Shown here in pieces: positions 1-6,770 of a stretch of DNA of 43,351 bases; position 1 is the stretch's first letter; the number at the start of each line of letters is the position of its first letter. The translations under genes were made by a program, and so were the position numbers. Location: positions 1 to 43,351 of the forward strand of contig JAURZO010000145.1 of NCBI GenBank assembly GCA_030653405.1. The letters are read 5' to 3'. The notes beneath the pieces are model-generated. The model was given only the letters and a program-made list of their open reading frames with translations, had not been told where the DNA came from and did not search any database. This stretch comes from Zwartia sp. (GTDB lineage: Bacteria; Pseudomonadota; Gammaproteobacteria; Burkholderiales; Burkholderiaceae_B).

Positions 1-399
1 CACAGCAAGTCCCAGCGAGGTGTTTTGCGAGGCCTGCACTATCAGATCCAGCATCCGCAAGGCAAACTTGTCCGTGTCGTGGCCGGCGAGGTGTTTGATG
101 TGGCGGTTGATTTGCGCAAGTCATCACCGACTTTTGGGAAATGGGTTGGAACAGTATTGTCCGCGGAAAACAAGCGACTCGCCTGGATTCCACCAGGGTT
201 CGCGCATGGTTTTATCGTGACCTCGGATTCGGCGGAATTTCTCTACAAGACCACTGACTACTGGTATCCAGAGTATGAGCGGACATTGCGGTGGAATGAT
301 CCGACCGTTGGTATAGAGTGGCCGTTTGAGGGTGCGCCATTGTTAGCGACTAAGGATGCTGCGGGTGCTCGACTGCAGGATGCGGCGTTGTTTGATTAA
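1..399 (+). CDS. rfbC: dTDP-4-dehydrorhamnose 3,5-epimerase, 3' part
   Basis: The gene is cut by the left window edge. The reading frame is open from base 1 and begins with residues HSKSQRGVLRGLHYQ, the conserved core around the catalytic region of RmlC/RfbC; roughly the first 45 residues of a ~180-residue enzyme are missing. Further family landmarks are a KLVRVVAGEVFDVAVDLR strand and the WIPPGFAHGF segment of the cupin barrel. The enzyme epimerises dTDP-4-keto-6-deoxyglucose at C3 and C5 in cytoplasmic dTDP-L-rhamnose synthesis. It is probably the last gene of an rfb cluster lying to the left. It converges on a polysaccharide operon, which fits a rhamnose-containing glycan. A TTG at 25 could be mistaken for a start, but the upstream codons are conserved, so the start lies outside the window. 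Confidence 0.93.
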   Translation, partial: HSKSQRGVLRGLHYQIQHPQGKLVRVVAGEVFDVAVDLRKSSPTFGKWVGTVLSAENKRLAWIPPGFAHGFIVTSDSAEFLYKTTDYWYPEYERTLRWNDPTVGIEWPFEGAPLLATKDAAGARLQDAALFD

Positions 400-440
400 T
401 AGAACAAACACGCCCTCGACCGGGCAGCAGAACTCATTTT

Positions 441-1406
441 TTACACTTGGTTGAGAACAACGGCGGCAAGCAGCGCGATGTTTCCAGCAAAAGATTGACG
501 ACGAACACCGCTTTGAAAAAAACCTGTCAGGCGTTTAAGTATCCCGAGGCGATGTAGAGATGACAATAGACGTGCCCGTTTAACGTGCTCGGAGGTCATT
601 TTGGATTCGATGTGTTGCAGGCATGCGCAGTTGTTGTGGATCCAAGATTTAAAACGTCCGGAAAATAGTTGCCGTAGGCGTTTGAGTCCCGGTCTTATAC
701 CTATATTCGATCCAACAATATTGCCTTTGTGTTGTCGGTAGAGGATGTAGGGTGTTTGATCAAAGATCACCTTGCCTTGTGTGGCGGTAGCGACAATATA
801 GAGCCACCAGTCATGGGACACGATGTTGACGTCCTGTCCAGCAAACCTGACGATGTCGACCAGCGCTCGGTTAAACATCATGGTGTTTCCACCCGCAACA
901 TTTTGTACCAGTGCGTTGGAAAAATTCAGTGTTTTTGGCGAGAGCTTGGACATGCCAATAGGTACACCCTTAGCATCTACCATTTGGGTGCGGGAACCAT
1001 AAAGCAACGCCAGGTGGTCTGGATGTTTCCCCAGCATGTTGAGTGCGCGACTGAGTTTGTCTGGTAGCCAGATGTCATCTTGATCAGAGAACGCAAAGTA
1101 GTCAGCATGGATGTCGGCACGACATGCCAAGGATAAAAAGTTGCGAGCAAATCCTTTGCGAGGACCTCGGCAGAGGATCACGCGATCCTGGCCCCATGCC
1201 TTTTGCATCGAGCACAAAATGTTCCATGTCTGATCAGAGGATCCATCATCGGACACCCAGAGCACCCAGTTTGTGTGGGATTGAGAGGCGATTGACTCGA
1301 GCTGTTCACGAAGAAACTGCTCACCGTTGAACGTGCACATCAAAATTGCGACGCAAGGTTGATCGAGTCGTCGCGGTTGCAGAGGCGTACAGGACATGCT
1401 CACCAT
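441..1406 (-). CDS. Glycosyltransferase family 2, rhamnosyltransferase-like
   Basis: About 321 residues. A GT-A fold glycosyltransferase is indicated by the N-terminal VAILMCTFNGEQFLREQL nucleotide-binding segment (residues ~19-36), VSDDGSSDQT (~51-60) and the acidic SDQDDIW motif (~108-114), which binds the metal and nucleotide-sugar. It presumably transfers a sugar, perhaps rhamnose given rfbC next door, onto a polysaccharide at the inner face of the cytoplasmic membrane. The open frame continues upstream to 1511 but would lie deep inside the preceding gene. I chose the ATG at 1406, which overlaps the upstream stop (TGA, 1402-1400) and has a CGGA ribosome site about seven bases before it; ATG 1397 is an alternative. 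It is the last gene of the wzm operon, translationally overlapped with its upstream neighbour. Donor and acceptor are not determinable from sequence. Confidence 0.85.
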   Translation of the reverse strand: MVSMSCTPLQPRRLDQPCVAILMCTFNGEQFLREQLESIASQSHTNWVLWVSDDGSSDQTWNILCSMQKAWGQDRVILCRGPRKGFARNFLSLACRADIHADYFAFSDQDDIWLPDKLSRALNMLGKHPDHLALLYGSRTQMVDAKGVPIGMSKLSPKTLNFSNALVQNVAGGNTMMFNRALVDIVRFAGQDVNIVSHDWWLYIVATATQGKVIFDQTPYILYRQHKGNIVGSNIGIRPGLKRLRQLFSGRFKSWIHNNCACLQHIESKMTSEHVKRARLLSSLHRLGILKRLTGFFQSGVRRQSFAGNIALLAAVVLNQV

Positions 1407-3355
1407 TTGACGATCCGCTTTCTGACGCCCGTGATTCCTTCTTGGCGGAGCACAGTGCCTAGGCGAATATACGTCTGTCGCTGAAGCGCTTTTTTGACAA
1501 GCCACTTCCAATTGAGATTTGGTTTAACCCCCATGAGTGAGGCTTCTTGAACGAGGTCTGCCATTGAAAAAGGGTGCGAGGTTTTTCGATTGATCGCAAG
1601 CATGTCGATCACAGTCTGCCAGGCATCACCGGCTTTATCCGTCATGTATTGAGTTTTGATTTCATGACGCGCCGCCTGCGCCAAGTTGAGTCGCTGTTCT
1701 GGAGAGTGAATCAGCATTTCAATCGCCTCTATCCATGCGCTGGGTGTCTGGTCGACGAGCAGACCTGTTTTCTGGTGGTTGACGTAGTCGGAGTAGGGGG
1801 GCACATTGGAACAGATTGCTGGAATATAGGCAGAAGCATAGTCAAAGAATTTGATAGGACTTTTACACGAACTGAAAACAGAATCGTCCAGAGGAATTAA
1901 ACCAATTGGGTTGACGAGGGTGTGTAAAAAGTCAATGAATTCGGGGTACGGCATGATGGGCGCCGGCTTAAAGCTGAGACCCGCTTTTTTAAGCGAACGT
2001 TCGATCGGGCCCACCATGACGAGCTGCACCTGGGGTCCGTATTGCTGTTGAATGAATCGTAGCGGCTCAATCAGGCAGTCGACGAGCACGGTATCACTGG
2101 AGGCCACGATGAGACTGGCGATGAGGTCAGGACTAGCACTAGTCCTAGCACTGGCACTAGCAACAGGATTAGCACTAGCAACTTTTGGGTGCTCGCCGTG
2201 TATGTCCGGCATGACTTTGAGACAGTTTGGGACACAGACGACATGCGGGTTGAGTGGTGTGAGCCGAGCAGCGAGTCTGGAAGTGGTGGTGGTCACAACG
2301 TCCGCCAAGGTAATCGCGTCGCGCAGTGATTGAAGCGTCTCTGGGCTCCCGCGATGATGAGCGAGAAAATCCGGTAACTCTGTCAGTAGGTCATCGATTT
2401 CAAAGACAACACGCTTTCCAAATTTTTTAAGAACCTGGATCAGGTGAATCGTGTACGCACCGCCCATCCGCTCGAAAAGAAAGACGTCACCCCACAGGAG
2501 GTCCTCGGGCTGTTGTTCGTCGATCAACCGAAAGCGCACGGCACCACCGTAACGTCTCGCCCAATTTTCGAGGGGATTTTTGACTCTGAAATTAAATAAG
2601 CCTGTGCCCATGGCGGGGACAAGGCATACGATCCGTGGTGCTTCTGATTTGAGCTGCGCCATGGCGACATATTGAAAAACAGTCGCTGAGGGATCGTCTT
2701 GAGCGGCCTTTCTTGCGAGCTCTACGAAGCGAGGGTTCAATCGCATCGCGCACATCTCATCGACTGTTTCGACAGACAGCTTGGTCGTGCGCATTTCGTT
2801 GACGTCATATCCAGAATGACTAAAAAGCTCTTCTATGGTTTGACGGGTAAAAAAGCGAACATGATCGCGGTCAAGTAGTCCAAGGTTTGCGTACTCCCAT
2901 CGCCCTTCGAGCAGTAAGGCTCGCACAGCCAGATGGCCAACATTTGGGATGGAGGCAATCACGCGGCCGTGAGGTTTGAGTACTTGTGCTGTCAACGTGA
3001 GGACTTCCTGAGCATTGGTGATGTGTTCGAGAACATCGCCGAAAATCACAATATCAAATCGCCGCTGTGGATGCTGTTTATAAAAATCCTCTACCAGCAT
3101 GCAATGTGTTTCGTTTAAAATCGCAGCCGCTTTTTCAATGGCCTCAGGTGTGATGTCGATCCCAGTGACATGGTGACCTTGGGCGATGAGATATTCGCCC
3201 AGATATCCAGACGAGCAGCCGACATCAAGAATCGCCAGAGGCTGACCGCAGCTAGCCTCTTCGACAAAATCAATGGTCACCGAGTGGGAGTTGTTTTTAT
3301 TTTTTGGGTCAATGACGGCTTGATAGCGCATAGTATTCAAGTGATCAACTTGCAT
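1400..3355 (-). CDS. Fusion protein: SAM methyltransferase + glycosyltransferase (GT4-like)
   Basis: About 651 residues with two enzymatic halves. Residues ~35-230 form a class I SAM-dependent methyltransferase: motif I ILDVGCSSGYLGEYL (42-56), the acidic VTGIDI (63-68), FGDVLEHI (105-112) and LKPHGRVIASIPNVGH (126-141). Residues ~238-590 look like a GT-B glycosyltransferase of group 1 type (APRIVCLVPAMG start; VVFEIDDLL; KSPIKFFDYAS near 498-508, the usual C-terminal nucleotide-sugar site; then IPAICSNVPPYSDYV). The C-terminal ~50 residues are basic. Start chosen at ATG 3355, overlapping the upstream gene by 11 bases; ATG 3331 is possible and the 3472 start is unlikely. An Ala/Ser-rich low-complexity stretch (residues ~392-410) sits between the GT subdomains. 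Probable role: assembly and methyl decoration of the glycan exported by Wzm/Wzt. The acceptor is unknown. Confidence 0.8.
   Translation of the reverse strand: MQVDHLNTMRYQAVIDPKNKNNSHSVTIDFVEEASCGQPLAILDVGCSSGYLGEYLIAQGHHVTGIDITPEAIEKAAAILNETHCMLVEDFYKQHPQRRFDIVIFGDVLEHITNAQEVLTLTAQVLKPHGRVIASIPNVGHLAVRALLLEGRWEYANLGLLDRDHVRFFTRQTIEELFSHSGYDVNEMRTTKLSVETVDEMCAMRLNPRFVELARKAAQDDPSATVFQYVAMAQLKSEAPRIVCLVPAMGTGLFNFRVKNPLENWARRYGGAVRFRLIDEQQPEDLLWGDVFLFERMGGAYTIHLIQVLKKFGKRVVFEIDDLLTELPDFLAHHRGSPETLQSLRDAITLADVVTTTTSRLAARLTPLNPHVVCVPNCLKVMPDIHGEHPKVASANPVASASARTSASPDLIASLIVASSDTVLVDCLIEPLRFIQQQYGPQVQLVMVGPIERSLKKAGLSFKPAPIMPYPEFIDFLHTLVNPIGLIPLDDSVFSSCKSPIKFFDYASAYIPAICSNVPPYSDYVNHQKTGLLVDQTPSAWIEAIEMLIHSPEQRLNLAQAARHEIKTQYMTDKAGDAWQTVIDMLAINRKTSHPFSMADLVQEASLMGVKPNLNWKWLVKKALQRQTYIRLGTVLRQEGITGVRKRIVKW
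2126..2182. repeat. CTAGCA-type imperfect hexamer repeat inside a glycosyltransferase gene
   Basis: The plus strand carries several near-copies of the unit (A)CTAGCA, seen as actagcact, ctagcactgg, actagcaaca and ttagcactagca, with CTAG cores repeated about every 6-12 bases. It is read on the minus strand in frame as Ala/Ser/Thr-rich residues ~392-410 of the methyltransferase-glycosyltransferase. The length preserves the frame. Confidence 0.75.
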
Positions 3356-5666
3356 CCGATTTGGTGTGTCCAAGTTGATTGAGTTTGGCTTCAAGTTCCT
3401 GAATGGTGACTGAGGCGTCGTAGAATTTTTTAGTCGCTTCGTACACTTGGGTTGTGAGCGTGGATTTTTCAATTAAAAATCCGGTTTTTTCCAATTTGAG
3501 TTTGGCGATTTCGTCTTGTAGCGCGAATAAGGATTCACGGTCTTGTTCCAGGGCATGACCTTGTAATCGCGACATTCTGTTTTGAGTTTGATCCGGAACG
3601 GTAATTTCTGTTGCGGCGTATTGTGATGAGACTGAACCCTTGGCTGGCGTTTGACCGGAAAGCATTAAACAACCAAGTGTATTGTCTACGGCGGAGCGTT
3701 TGCGTATCACACACATCGAATTGGAAAACTCGATCGTGTGGATATCGCGCAGAAACGTCCACTGAGGGTCTGTATGCTGATTTTCTAATAGGGGTACGAA
3801 TGCTGAGAGGAAATCTTGTGTATCAATGCTGATCCCCCATACTTCCTGATTGACGATATCAATCAGTTTTTTAAAAAATGAAATAGGGGAGCGTGGATCA
3901 AAAAGTCCTCCCCCGTAGCTTTCCCAATAGCTGCAATGCAAATCCTCGACAACATAGATGCCACCGGGCGTTAGTCGTGGAAATAATTGAATAAAACTGC
4001 AAATGATGTCGGTGCTCTGATGTGATCCATCATCAATGATGATGTCGAGTGCTGGGGCCAGTTGAGACAAGGACTCAAGGGTTTGAGGCGAGTTGATGTC
4101 GCCAATCAAAACCTTGATCCTTGGGTCCTGGTGGCGCAACGCACTGCAGGTTGGATCGATATCGCAGCCTACGATCGTTTTCGCATTTTTAAAGTATCGG
4201 GCCCAAATCTCAAGAGATCCGCCCGCCTGCACACCAATTTCGAGTAGCCGCAGCGGTTTGTCTTTCAAGCCTGAGAAGTATCGGTCGTAATGCTGCAAAT
4301 AAGCCTGCCACTTTGCGCAAGGATTGCCGGTGTGACGTTGAAAAATGGTGCTGAGCGTATCGTTTGAAATTTTTGTATCCGGAGGTTGTGCTTCTTTTAT
4401 CTGAGCCACGCGATTCACTTGATCATCGCACTCTAGCTGGATCTGATCGCACACAATGCCGACGAGACCCCAACGTGCTTCGTTTGAGGAGATCGTCACG
4501 ATTAAGGCGTCATGGATAAAGTGATGTTGGGTATTCTCATGCAGATGTCCATCCGCGATTGAGCAAGCGATCGCATACTGTCCATTAGGCAGATAGGGCA
4601 GGGTGAAATCAAATGTCGCGGTGGCACTTTTTCCGGCAGGGATCGGTGTCGCTACATCTGTCTGTGTGCCGCGTAAGGTGTTTTCACCAAAAAGATCCTG
4701 ACCTAAGCGGTCGCGCAGCAGAAAGCCGATGATGGGATGCTCGAGTGTGCGCGTTGCATGAACCTTAATGCGCAAGCTTACCAGTTCTCCACCCTGAAAG
4801 AACGTCTGTCCCAACGACTCAGTGTTGACAAGCTCGACGCGCGTAATCTGTGCGTGTCCTGTCGCCCAGCCGCTCATCTGAGTGGCTGGTGGCAGGGTCT
4901 GCAGCACTACGTTATCCTCGGCGCCTTCTTGCAGTGAGTACTGCAGGTAGGACTCTGCGACTGCTTTAGCGCTACCCATTTGCTTGATGCGGCCAGCCTC
5001 CAGCCAGATTGCGCGATCGCAAAGATTTTGTACAGCGGCCATATCGTGGCTGACAAAGAGTAAAGTGCCGCGGGCCTTGAAGGCCCGGATAAAGCGCATG
5101 CATTTTTGAGTAAAAATGGCATCACCTACGGCCAGAGCCTCATCAACGATCAGAATCTCAGCATCCACATGGGCAATGACCGCAAAGGCCAGACGCACCA
5201 CCATGCCGGTAGAGTATGTTTTGAGGGGCTGCTCAATGAAGTCTCCGATATCGGCAAAGTCCCGCATTTGCTGGATCTTATGTGTCAGCTGCGCATCAGG
5301 GATGCCATAGAGGGTCGCCGTCATCCGGAGATTTTCAAGCCCCGTGAATTCTGGATCGAAGCCAGCACCCAGCTCAAGCAGGGCAGCGACTTTTCCTTGG
5401 GCGCTGACCTGACCTACGGTGGGCTTGAGGGTGCCGTAGATCAGTTGTAGCAGGGTCGATTTTCCGCTGCCGTTGCGTCCAATCAGTGCAACGGACTCGC
5501 CGCGTACGATATCGAAACTGATCTCTTTCAGCGCATCGAAATGAGTATAAAGCCCTGTTGTATTGGGACGCAGAAGCTGTATCAGTCGGTTAACCGGCCG
5601 ATAAAAATTGCGGTAGCTCTTGCCGAGACCGCGTGCAGAGATCACAACATTGGGCTTAGAGGACAT
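3345..5666 (-). CDS. wzt: Polysaccharide ABC transporter ATPase (Wzt) fused to methyltransferase and coiled coil
   Basis: 773 residues with four segments. (1) Residues 1-245 are an ABC ATPase: Walker A GRNGSGKS (63-70), signature YSTGM (151-155) typical of Wzt/TagH-type exporters, Walker B ILIVDEA (171-177), H-loop SHD (206-208). (2) Residues ~265-412 resemble the Wzt C-terminal beta-sandwich that recognises the modified glycan end (GENTLRGTQTD; LPNGQYAIACSIADG). (3) Residues ~433-660 are a SAM methyltransferase: LLEIGVQAGGS (474-484), VGCDID (499-504), IIIDDGSHQ (542-550) and VVEDLH (572-577), the acidic metal-site pattern of MycE/CmcI-type sugar O-methyltransferases. (4) Residues ~704-766 are a heptad-like, probably coiled-coil tail. 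The start is ATG 5666, overlapping wzm by 11 bases; an in-frame TTG at 5672 is less likely. Inferred role: energise glycan export, recognise the terminus and possibly cap it. An ordinary Wzt stops after segment 2. Confidence 0.88.
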   Translation of the reverse strand: MSSKPNVVISARGLGKSYRNFYRPVNRLIQLLRPNTTGLYTHFDALKEISFDIVRGESVALIGRNGSGKSTLLQLIYGTLKPTVGQVSAQGKVAALLELGAGFDPEFTGLENLRMTATLYGIPDAQLTHKIQQMRDFADIGDFIEQPLKTYSTGMVVRLAFAVIAHVDAEILIVDEALAVGDAIFTQKCMRFIRAFKARGTLLFVSHDMAAVQNLCDRAIWLEAGRIKQMGSAKAVAESYLQYSLQEGAEDNVVLQTLPPATQMSGWATGHAQITRVELVNTESLGQTFFQGGELVSLRIKVHATRTLEHPIIGFLLRDRLGQDLFGENTLRGTQTDVATPIPAGKSATATFDFTLPYLPNGQYAIACSIADGHLHENTQHHFIHDALIVTISSNEARWGLVGIVCDQIQLECDDQVNRVAQIKEAQPPDTKISNDTLSTIFQRHTGNPCAKWQAYLQHYDRYFSGLKDKPLRLLEIGVQAGGSLEIWARYFKNAKTIVGCDIDPTCSALRHQDPRIKVLIGDINSPQTLESLSQLAPALDIIIDDGSHQSTDIICSFIQLFPRLTPGGIYVVEDLHCSYWESYGGGLFDPRSPISFFKKLIDIVNQEVWGISIDTQDFLSAFVPLLENQHTDPQWTFLRDIHTIEFSNSMCVIRKRSAVDNTLGCLMLSGQTPAKGSVSSQYAATEITVPDQTQNRMSRLQGHALEQDRESLFALQDEIAKLKLEKTGFLIEKSTLTTQVYEATKKFYDASVTIQELEAKLNQLGHTKSDAS

Positions 5667-6495
5667 CGACAAATCCGTCGCTTGTGAGTGTGAACCAGTG
5701 ATAGCCCGCCAAGTAAGTCAAGATACTGAATGCTAAAAATCCAATGTAACTCCCCCATGCGGGCGTGATGCCCGCCACCATGATGCCGCGGAGCATTTCG
5801 ATTTCGATGGCGATTGGATTAAAAGAAAGAATGGTTTGCATACTGACGGGCATGGATTGCAGCGGAAAGAAAATGGGGGACAAAAACAACAGACCTGTGA
5901 TGACAAAACGAATGAGCTGCGTTGTGTCACGTACGTAGACACTGAGCGATGAGATGATCCAGCAAAGTCCTGTCACAAAAAGTACAAAGGGCAGCAGCAC
6001 GAGCGGCAGGTAAATTGTCGATAGAGGTGGCATACCCTGGACGAACTGGTGAATGATCAGCCAGATCGACAATCCAAGTGTTGCTTCACAAAGGGCAACG
6101 GCGACAGGAATTGTGGGAAGAATCCGAATCGGAAATCGTACTTTCTTAATGAGGTTGGCATGAGCACGCAAAACGGACGGTGCGGCTTGCAGTGATTCTG
6201 CAAATAAGTTGAAGACAACAAGACCCAGATAGAGGTTCAGTGCGAAATCGACACTACCTGAAGCCTGGGTCCCCCATTTCACACCAAGGATGTGCTGAAA
6301 CACCAAGGTATAAATGCTGAGCATGACAATGGGATTCAGGATTAACCAGAGCAATCCAATCCAGGAATTTTTATAACGGGAACGCAAATCGCGCGAGATA
6401 AACATACGTAGCAACGCGCGCTCTCGAATAGGGAGCGTGGCAGCATGCCAGAAGTGATCGGCAAAGCGAGAGGGTGTTGGTCTCTGAGTGCTCAC
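5656..6495 (-). CDS. wzm: ABC-2 type polysaccharide export permease
   Basis: 279 residues, the usual length of Wzm/KpsM permeases. The N-terminal amphipathic stretch ALLRMFISRDLRSRYKNS is the family's interfacial signature, followed by WIGLLWLILNPIVMLSIYT and about six hydrophobic membrane segments; the FFPLQSMPVSMQTILSFNP loop is also typical. It forms the inner-membrane channel through which a lipid-linked O-antigen or capsule chain is exported, paired with the Wzt ATPase encoded immediately downstream with an 11-base overlap. The start is GTG at 6495, preceded by a clear CGGAGA ribosome site at about six bases. It is the first gene of a four-gene minus-strand operon and is divergent from the RTX-protein gene. 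An O-antigen and a capsule role cannot be separated here. Confidence 0.93.
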   Translation of the reverse strand: MSTQRPTPSRFADHFWHAATLPIRERALLRMFISRDLRSRYKNSWIGLLWLILNPIVMLSIYTLVFQHILGVKWGTQASGSVDFALNLYLGLVVFNLFAESLQAAPSVLRAHANLIKKVRFPIRILPTIPVAVALCEATLGLSIWLIIHQFVQGMPPLSTIYLPLVLLPFVLFVTGLCWIISSLSVYVRDTTQLIRFVITGLLFLSPIFFPLQSMPVSMQTILSFNPIAIEIEMLRGIMVAGITPAWGSYIGFLAFSILTYLAGYHWFTLTSDGFVDVL

Positions 6496-6770
6496 TCAGA
6501 TCTCCGTATATGACCATTTAAAGTCAAAAATTGTATTCAAGCACAGTTTTGATTTTGTATTTTTGGCGATTCAACAGCAATGGATGATCGTCAGCGAAAA
6601 ATCACCTGAAAAATAGATGGGCTGTATAAAACTCACGCAAACGCTCGCAGTTCTTGTAGATTTGATTGACATGGTGTTTTCTAACGAACGACACTGCAGA
6701 AGTCTGAACAAGAATGTTCACTATATTGATGTCACTTTGACATTTATTTTTATAACAACACATCGACACA
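6496..6770. promoter_or_regulatory. AT-rich divergent intergenic region between wzm and the RTX gene
   Basis: 275 bases that must hold the promoters for both the leftward glycan operon and the rightward RTX gene. AT-rich throughout. TTGACA occurs at 6666-6671 and 6737-6742 and TATATT at 6722-6727, but no pair has correct -35/-10 spacing, so no promoter is assigned. A 72-codon frame (6617-6835) lies here and looks like chance. Confidence 0.4.

Noticed and set aside
6666..6742. Two TTGACA boxes as RTX-gene promoters
   Set aside because: No -10-like hexamer stands 16-18 bases downstream of either; TATATT at 6722 and TATAAC at 6751 are at wrong distances.
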